Origin: Hyphomicrobium sp.
GTDB taxonomy: Bacteria > Pseudomonadota > Alphaproteobacteria > Rhizobiales > Hyphomicrobiaceae
DNA length: 64,000 nt
Reading direction: 5' to 3'
Assembly (NCBI GenBank): GCA_016716675.1
Contig: JADJVG010000005.1
Location: 175,474-239,473 of the forward strand
How positions within the stretch are numbered: position 1 is the first letter of the stretch; the number at the start of each line of letters is the position of its first letter. The position numbers and the translations under genes were made by a program. Positions 1 to 9,159 of the stretch are shown here, in pieces. The notes below the pieces were generated by a model. It was not told the origin of the DNA. It saw only the letters and a list, made by a program, of their open reading frames with translations, and made no database searches.

Positions 1-2
1 CG

Positions 3-266
3 CCCGGCTGGCAGCGCGCGCAGCAGAACTGGAGCCGCAGCGATGAAAAACAGAAGAAGCGGCAGGCGCGCGGGCCGATGACCATTGAAGGAGAGCTCGT
101 GGCGTCGTCGTCGGCGAAGGCGCCGGGCATTCGCAACGGAACGCGCGTGCGTCACGAAAAATTCGGCGATGGCACAGTGACGTTTGTCGATGGCAACAAG
201 CTGACCATTACCTTTGACGATGGCTCCAGCAAGCGCGTGGTCGCGAACTTCATCGACGTCATATGA
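3..266 (+). CDS. UvrD/PcrA-type DNA helicase, C-terminal end (partial)
   Basis: An open frame runs from the left edge to the stop at 264-266, giving the last ~87 residues of a larger protein. The segment starting at VRHEKFGDG and continuing with a DGNKLTI-like stretch matches the small C-terminal domain that closes UvrD/PcrA/Rep superfamily 1A helicases, which is tied to RNA polymerase or nucleosome-excision partners in family members. The preceding Gln/Lys/Arg-rich linker fits the usual disordered linker of these helicases. An ATG at 78 lies inside this frame but is not needed as a start. The motor domains are outside the window, so the helicase assignment rests on the tail only. Confidence 0.75.
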   Translation, partial: PGWQRAQQNWSRSDEKQKKRQARGPMTIEGELVASSSAKAPGIRNGTRVRHEKFGDGTVTFVDGNKLTITFDDGSSKRVVANFIDVI

Positions 267-499
267 TCAGATTATTTTAAGTCGTACACGGCGCATCAGC
301 CTATGATCCGCCGCATTTCATCATCATTCTGACACGGTGGCAGCACTGCGCGGGAAAGCTGCAGCAGCCTGTAAACTATAGCGTTTTTAAAGTCCGACAT
401 CTGACGTAATGCTCTTTTGTGAGTTTTGTTGCGCGGGGGCGTAACACTTAAAACAAGTCCAAGCGTTGGGGAGGGTAGAGCCTAATGGAGGAGCTATCC

Positions 500-700
500 A
501 TGAGTGATCATCGCTACGTCGTGCGCGGGCACGCTCAAGAAGGCAAGGTTGGCGTGACGGAGACGCCAAACTCTATTGCAGTGTCACAACGGGAAACGAC
601 GCAGGGCCGGCGGCGCCATACACTGACGCATCTTGAACCGGTTCCGTTGACGCCCGAAGACGTGCAACTGCTGCCGGTGGCGCACCGCTATTCGGCATAA
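500..700 (+). CDS. Small hypothetical protein (66 aa)
   Basis: I do not recognise a family. The start at 500 is chosen over the in-frame ATG at 485 because a strong Shine-Dalgarno (GGAGGAG, 487-493) sits 6 bases upstream of 500. The product is polar, has no signal peptide or membrane segment, and ends with a short hydrophobic patch (VQLLPVAHRYSA). It stands alone between the helicase gene and a convergent minus-strand gene and is followed at once by a small hairpin (701-718) and a good terminator (740-775). The ribosome site plus terminator are the main support for it being real. Confidence 0.6.
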   Translation: MSDHRYVVRGHAQEGKVGVTETPNSIAVSQRETTQGRRRHTLTHLEPVPLTPEDVQLLPVAHRYSA

Positions 701-739
701 CGTTTCCGGAAGGAAACGGAACATAGGCTCATCTGTCAG

Positions 740-775
740 AAAGGCGCTCCACGCGTTTGGGGCGCCTTTTTTGTT
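740..775 (+). terminator. Rho-independent terminator after the 66-aa gene
   Basis: An 11-bp stem (740-750 with 759-769, one G-T pair) closes an 8-base loop and is followed by a T-rich run. A second small perfect hairpin, CGTTTCC-GGAA-GGAAACG at 701-718, lies directly after the stop codon. The terminator separates the plus-strand gene from the convergent J-domain gene that ends at 802. Confidence 0.85.
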
Positions 776-801
776 TTCATCGGGATTTGGCGATACGCCT
801 G

Positions 802-2094
802 TTACGCGGCCACCCGTTGCGACTTGATCATATCCCACGCGGCGTTGATTTGCTTCATCCGCTCCTCACGGCGCAAGCGGTCGGGTTCATCGCGCGCATG
901 GTCCGGATGCCAGCTCATGCGCAGGGCATCGACCAGCTTTTTCGCAATCTGCGGCGCGGCATCCGGATTGATGCCGAGGATGCGATAGGCTTCGCCGATC
1001 GATTGCGGCATGCTCGCAGCGGCCGGGTGCTCTTGTGCTGTGTCCGCGGTCTCTTGCCCGGCGCTATGGGCAATCCGGCTGATGCGATCGAGTTCACGAA
1101 TCAACGCGCGCACAGCGGATGCGGATTTCTGAGGCGCGCGGCGCGTCATCAACCGTTCGAGTTCGGTAATGCGGCCGCGAATGGCGTCGATCTCGGAATA
1201 CAAAACATCGCGCAGCAGAAGGTGCGTCTGCAGTGATGCGACGCTCAGTTCGACTTCGATCAGGCGCGCGTTCAGCATCAGGGCAGCATTGGCCAAGTCG
1301 TCGCTTGGAGCCCGCGCCGCGCTGCGCTGCCAAGCCTGCGCGATCGACGAGCGCGCCTGACGAAGCCCTGCCATGCCACGCTGAAACGTGCGCCCAAAAC
1401 GGCCCGCAAATAGCCCAGCCGCGACTGGCGATGACGCCAACTGGAACGACGGCAAGCGCCAGCGCCCCGCGGCAATCATGCTGGCGGCAAGCAACATCAG
1501 GAAGACGGCGACGAGCGATGCAGCAAGCCGGCCGGCGGCGCTGCTAGGCGCAGCGCGCAAGACGTCGGCGCGCACCTCAGTTACCCACGGACGGTCTGAT
1601 TTCTCTGAACGCTCGATCGGAGCTTCGATGACGCTATCGGGAGATAAGTCCTGCGTGGCAACCCGCGGCGCGACATAGCCCGGCGCCCGCGTCAAGGCTG
1701 GCAGAACGAACCGCCCTGAAAGCGTGCTGACCGGCGCAAAGCCTTCCGGCAAATTCGCAGGCAGCGGCACGCCGCGCTCCGACGCGGCTTGCGCAACCCG
1801 CGTCCAAGGCACCGTCACGCCATCGCACTCGACGGAAAAGCGATGCACCATCATGGTCTCGCAGGCACTCGCGCTCTTGGCACAGGCAACAAACGGCCGC
1901 TCATCGCGGCGGCCGACGATACGATAGGTATTGTCGTTGGATGGCGACACGTGGACCGCGTTGCCGCTGACGGTGCAAGCGTATGGCAACACCAGATCTT
2001 CTGCGCTGGCGCGGGCGGGCGCCAAAATCATCATCCCGCAGACAAGCGGCCCGATGCCCCCGAAACCATTGACCCGTGCACCTGATCCAAACAC
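802..2094 (-). CDS. Membrane protein with C-terminal J-domain
   Basis: This 430-aa protein has an N-terminal signal-like hydrophobic stretch ending in APARASA (about residues 12-31), a ~150-residue segment with four cysteines that is probably exported, one membrane segment near residues 190-210, a long Ala/Arg/Leu-rich helical region likely to form a coiled coil, and a terminal J-domain (about residues 365-425). The J-domain has the HPD motif in SWHPDHARDEPD. J-domains stimulate DnaK-type Hsp70s, so the tail should face the cytosol, which agrees with one membrane crossing. It resembles the unnamed J-domain proteins of Rhizobiales rather than DnaJ or CbpA, as no G/F region or zinc domain is present. 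Start codon is somewhat uncertain. Confidence 0.75.
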   Translation of the reverse strand: MFGSGARVNGFGGIGPLVCGMMILAPARASAEDLVLPYACTVSGNAVHVSPSNDNTYRIVGRRDERPFVACAKSASACETMMVHRFSVECDGVTVPWTRVAQAASERGVPLPANLPEGFAPVSTLSGRFVLPALTRAPGYVAPRVATQDLSPDSVIEAPIERSEKSDRPWVTEVRADVLRAAPSSAAGRLAASLVAVFLMLLAASMIAAGRWRLPSFQLASSPVAAGLFAGRFGRTFQRGMAGLRQARSSIAQAWQRSAARAPSDDLANAALMLNARLIEVELSVASLQTHLLLRDVLYSEIDAIRGRITELERLMTRRAPQKSASAVRALIRELDRISRIAHSAGQETADTAQEHPAAASMPQSIGEAYRILGINPDAAPQIAKKLVDALRMSWHPDHARDEPDRLRREERMKQINAAWDMIKSQRVAA

Positions 2095-2455
2095 GTGCGC
2101 CCCCGAGATTAACTCTACTTCAGGAGTACAACTCTTAGCCGAACCTGGGCGCCACTGTGGCGCGGGGGAAAGTTATAAACCGCTTTAGCCTCTCGACTGC
2201 CGTTGTGCTCCAGCACCCCCAAAACAGCTCTTTTCAGTGCATTGTCAGACCTCTGAAAGCGAAGCCCCTTGCGGACTCAAAAAGCATGTGCGGCCCATCC
2301 TGGTCACAGAGTGGTCAAAACTCTGCCGATTGAGGCACTTAGTCTCGACAACTCCCAACCTGAAACGCTAAGACCTAGGCGGCATGGCCAGGGGACTGCG
2401 CAACACTCAGCGCAGGGGTTCAGTAACGGGTACGGGTCTAGCGGGAGATTGCGTG
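2095..2455. other. Divergent intergenic region
   Basis: This ~360-bp gap lies between the minus-strand J-domain gene and the plus-strand DUF3754 gene, so it must hold both promoters. I see a short perfect hairpin (GCGCCA-CTG-TGGCGC, 2149-2163) but no convincing -35/-10 pair, and no coding potential. Confidence 0.4.
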
Positions 2456-3938
2456 ATGTCTGCAGCGGATATGTCGGCTGACGGTGGGAAACAGAGCACC
2501 GGCTTTTTCAGCAAGTTCGGCCTGCGTCGCCAAGCCCAAAATGGTGCATCGGACGCTTCAGCATCTCCAAGCGCGGCACCGCAAACGGAAATTCTGAAGC
2601 CCGATGCCGAGCGCAAACGGGAACGCTTCATTCCTGTCACGCGATTTGCGCTCATGGATCGTCTGACGCTGCCCTCGGCATGGCCGACGGGCGAGGCGCA
2701 AGACGCCCGGCGTTTCTTCCGCTACCTCGATTATTGGCGGCAGCAGCAATACAATTCGCAACTGCTCGAACTCGAACAGATCTACGAGGCGTTTTCGCCC
2801 GACAGCGACCTGTTGATGACGCGCCAATTCACAGACGAAGAGCGCGTGCGCCTCAAGCACCGCATCGTATCGAGCGTCGAAAGCCTGCTGCAGCGTGCCA
2901 ACTACGAACGCATCAACCCAAAAGACGTTGACCTCATCCTGACCAAGGATAGCCACTATGGCCTTGATCTAATGGTCGATATGAAGGCGTTCGACGAAAT
3001 CGTGATCTATTATCGCGGCGCTTCGAACCGCAAGCATGAGCGGCGGAGCTTCCAAAAATTCATGCGCAAGGAAGAGTTCGACGTCCCCGTCTTCCAGCGG
3101 CTCTTTATTCTTTTCAAGCTGAAGCCGTTTAACGTGCGCGTTGAAGATTTCATGCGCGAAGAGGGCCTGACGCGCGAACAGGCCGAAAAGCGCGTGACCA
3201 AGAACCGGGCGAGCTTGCCGCCGGGTATCAACGATCAGAACATCTATATGAAGCTGTTCAAGAACATTCCGCGCAACGACATCGAGATGGTGTTTCCCAA
3301 TACTGAAGTGCGCTTCCGCTTGTTCGACAAGCTCCGTCTTGGCGTGACCGCTGGCGGTGGCCTCGGCATGGGCGCCGTCGGCGCGGCCGGCAAGATCGCT
3401 CTCATCACGACCAACCCGATAGCGGCAGCCGGCGCTGTTGCCGGTCTGGGCGGCGTCGCCTTCCGCCAAGCCATGAGCTTCATGAACCAGAAGCAGCGCT
3501 ACATGGTGGTGATGGCGCAGAACCTTTATTTCCATACCATGGCGGATAATCGCGGCGTCATTCTCAAGATTGCGGCGCGCGGCGCTGAGGAAGACGTCAA
3601 GGAAGAGATGCTTCTGTACACCGTGCTTGCCAAAGAGAAAGCGACCCGTGCCGACCTTCCCCGCCATCGATCTGGCGATCGAGCAGTACCTGGCCCGCAC
3701 GTTTGGCGTCAAAGTTGATTTTGACCTCGAAGATGCCCTCGACCGCCTCGTTCGCGATGGAATCGTGACCGAGGACGCCTCAGGACGCCTGACAACACTT
3801 GCACCGGAGGCCGCATCGCGGCACATCGATATGATGTGGGACTCGTTCCTCGACAAGCTGCCGGACCCGGTTAGCGCCGAGGGCTACGAGTACGATAGCG
3901 GCAGGGCTGCCGCCAAACCGGCAGCCACCAAGGTCTGA
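2456..3938 (+). CDS. DUF3754/TMEM143-like membrane protein (frameshifted)
   Basis: The start at 2456 has GGGAG at 2443-2447 upstream; an upstream in-frame ATG at 2384 lacks such a site. The first frame gives the family core, with the typical IYYRGASNRKHERRSF and LFKNIPRNDIEMVFPNTEVR motifs and then two hydrophobic segments (VTAGGGLGMGAVGAAG and following), consistent with a membrane anchor. The frame breaks at a CCCC run (3659-3662). Dropping one C joins DLP to AIDLAIEQYLAR and gives about 493 residues, the usual layout. The downstream frame keeps good codon use to 3938, so the break is recent or an artefact. Function of the family is unknown. Confidence 0.75.
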
Positions 3939-3951
3939 AAGCATCGCACGA

Positions 3952-4827
3952 ATGACATTACAGAAACTGGTCGCGGACTTCACCGATCGCGACTTGGCAC
4001 ACCATGCAGCCAGCACCTTGCAAGACTTTAGCGAACCAGCACCAGACGCCCTGACCGTGTTTGAGAATGGGCCGGGCAAATGGCGGCTCGAAGCCTTCTT
4101 CAATGACTGGATCGAAGGCCGCGACGTCGTCGCCGAGATTGCCCCAATCATGGGCCGGGCCCTGCCGCCGTTCGTCGTTGAGGACGTGCCCGATCTCAAT
4201 TGGGTTGCCATCTCGCAAGCGGCCCTTCCGCCGGTCGCTGCTGGCCGCTTCGTGGTCCACGGCAGCCATGATCGTGGCCGCGTTGCACGCGGGCCAACGA
4301 CGATTTTGATCGATGCAGGGGAAGCGTTCGGCACGGCGCACCACGCCACGACGCTCGGGTGCCTGCTGGCCATCGACCGGCTAACACGCTCGGAAGCCTT
4401 CGACACGGTTCTCGACCTCGGCTGCGGTTCGGGCGTGCTCGCCATTGCCATTGCCAAGGCCCTACCCGGCGCCGACATCATCGCGACCGACATGGACGTG
4501 CAATCGGTGAAGGTCGCGGCTGAGAACATGCGCGTCAACGGGGTTGCCAACCGCATCGCGACCGCCGTCGCGACAGGGGTTGCGCACCCGTGGCTGCGCC
4601 AATCGCCGCCCTTCGGACTGGTGGTCGCCAACATTCTCGCCGGGCCGTTGATACGCTTGGCGCCCGCTCTCGCCCGCACAGTCGCGCGCAGCGGCACCCT
4701 GCTCCTCTCGGGAATTCTCATTCCGCAGGCGCCGCAAGTCATTGCGGCGTACCGCGCCTCTGGTTTTCAACTTGAACGTCACGACCGGATCGTCGGCTGG
4801 TCGACATTGACCCTGCGCCGGCGCTAA
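3952..4827 (+). CDS. prmA: Ribosomal protein L11 methyltransferase
   Basis: The 291-aa product has the class I methyltransferase motif I (LDLGCGSGVLAIAIAK, about residues 153-168), the PrmA signature FGTAHHATTLGCL just before it, and the NPPY-equivalent VVANILAGPL near residue 222. PrmA trimethylates lysines and the N-terminus of ribosomal protein L11 in the cytosol using S-adenosylmethionine. The N-terminal ~100 residues form the substrate-binding part and are more divergent, as usual in alphaproteobacteria. The gene begins 13 bases after the DUF3754 gene and ends 10 bases before the aminopeptidase P gene, so the three look like one operon. Confidence 0.93.
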   Translation: MTLQKLVADFTDRDLAHHAASTLQDFSEPAPDALTVFENGPGKWRLEAFFNDWIEGRDVVAEIAPIMGRALPPFVVEDVPDLNWVAISQAALPPVAAGRFVVHGSHDRGRVARGPTTILIDAGEAFGTAHHATTLGCLLAIDRLTRSEAFDTVLDLGCGSGVLAIAIAKALPGADIIATDMDVQSVKVAAENMRVNGVANRIATAVATGVAHPWLRQSPPFGLVVANILAGPLIRLAPALARTVARSGTLLLSGILIPQAPQVIAAYRASGFQLERHDRIVGWSTLTLRRR

Positions 4828-4837
4828 AACGCATCCC

Positions 4838-6652
4838 ATGTTTCAAACCTTCGAAGCCTCATCCGGTCCCGAACACGTCGCCGAGCGCCTCAAAGCACTG
4901 CGCGGCTGGCTGGCCAAATCCAAGATCGACGCCTTCCTGGTGCCGCGCGCCGACGAACACCAAGGCGAGTATGTGCCGCCCGCCGCCGAACGGTTGCGAT
5001 GGCTGACCGGCTTCACGGGATCAGCCGGCATTGCCATCGCCACGCGCCGGCGTGCCGCGGTGTTCATTGATGGCCGCTACACTGTGCAGGCCCGCGCCGA
5101 AACCGACACGGACGCCTTCGAAGTCTCGCTGCTGCCGCGTCCCCGCATCGCCGAATGGCTCACCGATGCCCTCAGTAAAGGCAGCATCGTCGGCTTCGAT
5201 CCCTGGCTGCACACCGTCAGCGAGATTGCACGCCTCACCGCAGCGCTGGCCCCGAAGGGCATCACGCTGAAGCCGCTGCCCAAAAATCCAATCGACATTC
5301 TATGGGGCGAAGCGCGGCCCGCGCCGCCCGCAGCCCCTGTCATCGTGCAGCCCCTCGCACTCGCCGGACGCAGCGCCGCCGACAAGATCGCTGATGTCCA
5401 GCGGCGGTTGAAAGAGGATGGCCATCACGCCGCCGTGCTGACGCTGCCGGACTCGATCTGCTGGCTGCTCAATATTCGCGGCAGCGATGTTGCGCATAAT
5501 CCTGTCGTGCTGGCATTCGCGATTGTGCCGGCCTCCGGCAAAGCCGAGCTTTTCATTGACCCGGCCAAGATCGACGCGGACGCGCGGGCGGATCTCGCCG
5601 CTGTTGCAAAGATCAGCACGCCCGATCAACTGAAAGAACGTCTGGTCGCGCTGCGAGATGCCGGCCGTACCGTGCGGCTTGATTTCGATACGGCGGCGCA
5701 TTGGTTCGAGCGGACCCTCGGCGCCAAGACGATTGTGCGCGGGCAAGACCCGTGCATTCTGCCGAAGGCGATCAAATCGGCGGCCGAAATCGACGGGTCG
5801 CGCAATGCTCACGAGCGCGACGGCGCGGCAGTCGTGCGATTTCTGGCGTGGCTCGATGAAGCCGCCAAAGCCGGCGACCTCGACGAAATTTCCGCGGTCA
5901 AGCAACTCGAAGCGTTCCGCGATTCAACCGGCAAGCTCAGGGAGATCAGCTTCGCCACGATCTCGGGCTCCGGTCCACATGGCGCCATCGTCCATTACCG
6001 GGTCACGCAAGCGACCAACAGAACGCTGAAGGACGGCGAACTCTTTCTCATCGACAGTGGCGCGCAATATCAGGACGGCACGACAGACATCACGCGCACG
6101 GTCGCCATCGGCGCACCGAACTTTGAAATGCGTCACCGCTATACGGCCGTTCTGAAGGGCCACATCGCCATTGCAACGGCGCGTTTTCCGAAGGGCACAC
6201 GCGGCATTGATCTCGACCCGTTTGCGCGGCGCGCTCTCTGGGATGCCGGCTGTGACTTCGATCACGGCACCGGCCACGGCATCGGCAGCTTCTTATCTGT
6301 TCACGAGGGCCCGCAGTCGATTTCGCGCGCCGGCATGGCGGTGCTCCAGCCGGGCATGCTGTTGTCGAACGAGCCTGGATATTACAAGGAAGGCGCTTAC
6401 GGCATACGCATCGAGAACGTCGTGCTGGTCACCGAACCCGCCAGCATATCCGGCGGCGATCGCGATATGATGGCGTTTGAAACGCTGACGCTGGCGCCGA
6501 TGGACCGCCGCTTGATCGACCCGCGCATGTTGACCGCGGCGGAATTGCAATGGCTGAACGCCTACCATGCTCGCGTCTACGACACGCTCGCGCCGCGTGT
6601 CGATACGTTATCGGCCATATGGCTGCAACACGCGACGGCACCGATCGACTAG
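4838..6652 (+). CDS. pepP: Xaa-Pro aminopeptidase (M24B, aminopeptidase P)
   Basis: This 604-aa protein has two creatinase-type N-terminal domains (residues ~15-310) and a C-terminal pita-bread M24 domain. The metal ligands are visible in order: two aspartates in DSGAQYQDGTTDITR, His in FDHGTGHGIGSF, Glu in SNEPGYY and Glu in GIRIENVV. The enzyme removes N-terminal residues that precede proline. The three-domain ~600-aa form resembles the eukaryote-like XPNPEP1 type common in alphaproteobacteria, rather than the shorter E. coli PepP. The start follows the prmA stop by 10 bases. Confidence 0.93.
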   Translation: MFQTFEASSGPEHVAERLKALRGWLAKSKIDAFLVPRADEHQGEYVPPAAERLRWLTGFTGSAGIAIATRRRAAVFIDGRYTVQARAETDTDAFEVSLLPRPRIAEWLTDALSKGSIVGFDPWLHTVSEIARLTAALAPKGITLKPLPKNPIDILWGEARPAPPAAPVIVQPLALAGRSAADKIADVQRRLKEDGHHAAVLTLPDSICWLLNIRGSDVAHNPVVLAFAIVPASGKAELFIDPAKIDADARADLAAVAKISTPDQLKERLVALRDAGRTVRLDFDTAAHWFERTLGAKTIVRGQDPCILPKAIKSAAEIDGSRNAHERDGAAVVRFLAWLDEAAKAGDLDEISAVKQLEAFRDSTGKLREISFATISGSGPHGAIVHYRVTQATNRTLKDGELFLIDSGAQYQDGTTDITRTVAIGAPNFEMRHRYTAVLKGHIAIATARFPKGTRGIDLDPFARRALWDAGCDFDHGTGHGIGSFLSVHEGPQSISRAGMAVLQPGMLLSNEPGYYKEGAYGIRIENVVLVTEPASISGGDRDMMAFETLTLAPMDRRLIDPRMLTAAELQWLNAYHARVYDTLAPRVDTLSAIWLQHATAPID

Positions 6653-6700
6653 AGCCTGCGTGTTCCGTTGGAAACAGCGCGTGCCACATCCGTGATGCAA

Positions 6701-6734
6701 TTTGTCTCCATAGACATCCGTTCATGGAGACAAA
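6701..6734 (+). promoter_or_regulatory. Perfect inverted repeat masking a Shine-Dalgarno
   Basis: TTTGTCTCCAT (6701-6711) and ATGGAGACAAA (6724-6734) are perfect 11-bp inverted repeats with a 12-base spacer. The right arm contains GGAGA, the ribosome-binding sequence of the ORF that starts 3 bases further on at 6737. As RNA the hairpin would hide the ribosome site; as DNA it could be an operator. No poly-T follows, so it is not a simple terminator. Confidence 0.6.
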
Positions 6735-6736
6735 CA

Positions 6737-6922
6737 ATGGACCCGATTTCTGACTTTAGCGCTGCGCCACACCTGCCCCTCTCGCTGCGCGATCGGGCAA
6801 GCACGTCGGTGCGGCCGGAATTGGTACTGACGTCGCTCAACGCGTCGACACACCAGAGAGGCGCAGTTGCTATTCTGGAGCGCAACGGCGAGATCTATAT
6901 CGAGTTCGCAACCGCCGCCTGA
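6737..6922 (+). CDS. Small hypothetical protein (61 aa)
   Basis: I do not recognise a family. The start at 6737 is picked because GGAGA lies 6-10 bases upstream; the upstream in-frame ATG at 6668 has no ribosome site. The product has no signal peptide; its end (RGAVAILERNGEIYIEFATAA) reads like a beta-strand-rich small domain. It lies between pepP and the convergent ligA end at 6951. A perfect inverted repeat directly upstream covers the ribosome site, suggesting controlled translation. Existence is plausible but not proven. Confidence 0.5.
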   Translation: MDPISDFSAAPHLPLSLRDRASTSVRPELVLTSLNASTHQRGAVAILERNGEIYIEFATAA

Positions 6923-6950
6923 TACCGCGCCCGAAACGACGGATTGCGCG

Positions 6951-9074
6951 TCAGGCTTGGCCGATCATGGCAAGCCATTCGTCTTCCGTGAGCACCGTCA
7001 CACCAAGGGCTTGCGCCTTGTTCAACTTCGACCCGGCATCGCTGCCGGCGATCACGTAATCGGTTTTAGCTGAAACCGAACCGGCGACCTTGGCACCCAA
7101 CCGCTCGGCCTGCGCCTTGGCTTCGTTGCGGGTTACGCGCATCAGCGTGCCCGTGAACACGACTGTCTTGCCGGTGACGGGGGATTCAACCGCGTCGGCC
7201 CGCACAAATGGCGTGACCTCAACCTCTTTCAGCAAGGCATCGAGAATTTCAACATTGTGCGGCTCGCCGAAGAAATCGATCAACGCGTCGACAACGGTTT
7301 CCCCAATGCCTTCGATGTTATCGATGTCGCGATACGCGTCGCTGTCGCGTCCACCTGCAACGGCGGCGCTGGCCGCTGCCCGCAAGGCCGCGAGCGAACC
7401 GTAGGCCTTGGCGAGGTCTTTGGCGGTCGTCTCGCCGATGTGGCGAATGCCCAGGCCAAACAGGAATCGCTCCAGCGGAATTTTGCGGCGGGCATCTATA
7501 GCCGCGAACAACTTCTCGACCGACTTCTGGCCAAATCCTTTCAGGTCTGACAGCGGTTCGGTGCTGCGCGCGTCGCGGTCTGCAAGGGTGTAGATATCTG
7601 CTGGCGTTTTGATGCGGTTGGTGTCGAAGAAAAACTCGATCTTTTCGGCGCCCAGCCCGTCGATATCGACGGCATTGCGCGACACGAAATGTTTCAAGCG
7701 CTCCTTAGCCTGCGCCGGGCAGATGAGCCCGGCGGTGCACCGGCGCACAACATCACCTTCGCCGGTGTCCTCGTCGCTATCGCGAACCGCATGACTGCCG
7801 CACACCGGACATTCATGGGGGAATTGGAACGCGTCGCGCTTGGCATGCTCGTCATCTTCGACAACCCGCACGATTTGCGGAATCACATCACCGGCGCGCT
7901 GCACCACGACGGTATCGCCGACGCGAATATCCTTGCGCTTGATTTCATCCTCGTTGTGCAGCGTCGCGTTCGACACGACAACGCCGCCGACGGTGACCGG
8001 CTCTAGTTTCGCAACCGGCGTCAGCGCGCCCGTGCGGCCCACTTGGATATCGATAGCCCGCAGGATCGTGGTCGCCTGTTCGGCAGCGAATTTGTGCGCA
8101 ATGGCCCAGCGCGGCGAGCGCGAAACGAAACCCAGGCGCTGCTGATAGTCCAGGCGATTGACCTTGTAGACGACGCCATCGATATCGTACCCGAGCGTGG
8201 CACGGCGCGCGTCAATCGCGCGGTAATAGGTGAGAAGCGCACCCGGCGTGGTGCAGATCGTCATGTCCGGATTGACCGGTAAACCCCAATCGGCAAACGC
8301 CGCCACGACATCGGCCTGCGTTTCACCCGGCAGATTCGACGCAGCGCCCCAAGCGTAGGCAAAGAAACGCAACGGCCGCTTGGCTGTGATCGCGGGATCG
8401 AGCTGACGCAACGACCCCGCCGCCGCATTACGCGGATTGGCGAAAGCCTTTTCGCCGGCGCTTTCCTGCGCCGCGTTAAGCGCCGCGAAATCCTTGTGCC
8501 CAAGATAGATCTCGCCGCGAACATCTATGATTTCCGGAACCCCGCCGCCCTTCAGGCGATGCGGAATTTCCGCAATCGTCTTGACGTTCGCCGTAACATT
8601 TTCGCCTTCCGCGCCGTCGCCGCGCGTCGCCGCCTGGGTCAGCACACCGCCTTCAAATCGTAGCGAGATCGACAGGCCGTCGATCTTCGGCTCGGCCGTG
8701 ATTTCAAGCTCGTCGGTCTGCGACAACATCAAAAAGCGGCGCACCCGTTCCGCAAATTCAACGACATCCTCGTCGGCAAATGCGTTCGACAGCGACAGCA
8801 TCGCTACATCGTGGCGGATCTTGCCGAACGCCGCTATCGGCGCCGCGCCGACCCGCTGCGTCGGGCTTGCGCTCGTGGCAAACTCGGGATGCGCGCGTTC
8901 AAGCTCGATCAGACGCTTGCGAAGCGCGTCATAGGCCGCATCCGATATTTCAGGTGCATCTTGCTGATAATAAAGCGTGTCGTGATGGGCGATCTCGGCC
9001 ACGAGCCGAGTCCACTCGCGCAACTCTGCGTCAGCCGCGGCCGGTTTGCTCTTCGGTGTCTTTGACTTTGCCAT
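6951..9074 (-). CDS. ligA: NAD-dependent DNA ligase
   Basis: The 707-aa length and domains match LigA. There is an N-terminal Ia domain (HHDTLYYQQDAPEISDAAYD) that binds NMN, the adenylation motif EPKIDG with the catalytic Lys at residue ~130, an OB-fold, a four-cysteine zinc finger (CPVCG ... RRCTAGLICPAQ, about 425-460), helix-hairpin-helix repeats, and a C-terminal BRCT domain (~625-707) containing GKTVVFTGTL. It seals nicks in replication and repair and is essential. It is the last gene of the minus-strand ftsZ-lpxC-bamD-ligA series and starts 85 bases after bamD. In many relatives recN lies between bamD and ligA, but not here. Confidence 0.97.
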   Translation of the reverse strand: MAKSKTPKSKPAAADAELREWTRLVAEIAHHDTLYYQQDAPEISDAAYDALRKRLIELERAHPEFATSASPTQRVGAAPIAAFGKIRHDVAMLSLSNAFADEDVVEFAERVRRFLMLSQTDELEITAEPKIDGLSISLRFEGGVLTQAATRGDGAEGENVTANVKTIAEIPHRLKGGGVPEIIDVRGEIYLGHKDFAALNAAQESAGEKAFANPRNAAAGSLRQLDPAITAKRPLRFFAYAWGAASNLPGETQADVVAAFADWGLPVNPDMTICTTPGALLTYYRAIDARRATLGYDIDGVVYKVNRLDYQQRLGFVSRSPRWAIAHKFAAEQATTILRAIDIQVGRTGALTPVAKLEPVTVGGVVVSNATLHNEDEIKRKDIRVGDTVVVQRAGDVIPQIVRVVEDDEHAKRDAFQFPHECPVCGSHAVRDSDEDTGEGDVVRRCTAGLICPAQAKERLKHFVSRNAVDIDGLGAEKIEFFFDTNRIKTPADIYTLADRDARSTEPLSDLKGFGQKSVEKLFAAIDARRKIPLERFLFGLGIRHIGETTAKDLAKAYGSLAALRAAASAAVAGGRDSDAYRDIDNIEGIGETVVDALIDFFGEPHNVEILDALLKEVEVTPFVRADAVESPVTGKTVVFTGTLMRVTRNEAKAQAERLGAKVAGSVSAKTDYVIAGSDAGSKLNKAQALGVTVLTEDEWLAMIGQA

Positions 9075-9159
9075 AATGGCCGTAAAGCCGGTTTTCGCAG
9101 GCTACGCAAGATGGCTTGTGCGGCTGCACGGCTGCGCCGCGCCGTCACCAGCCACGACG

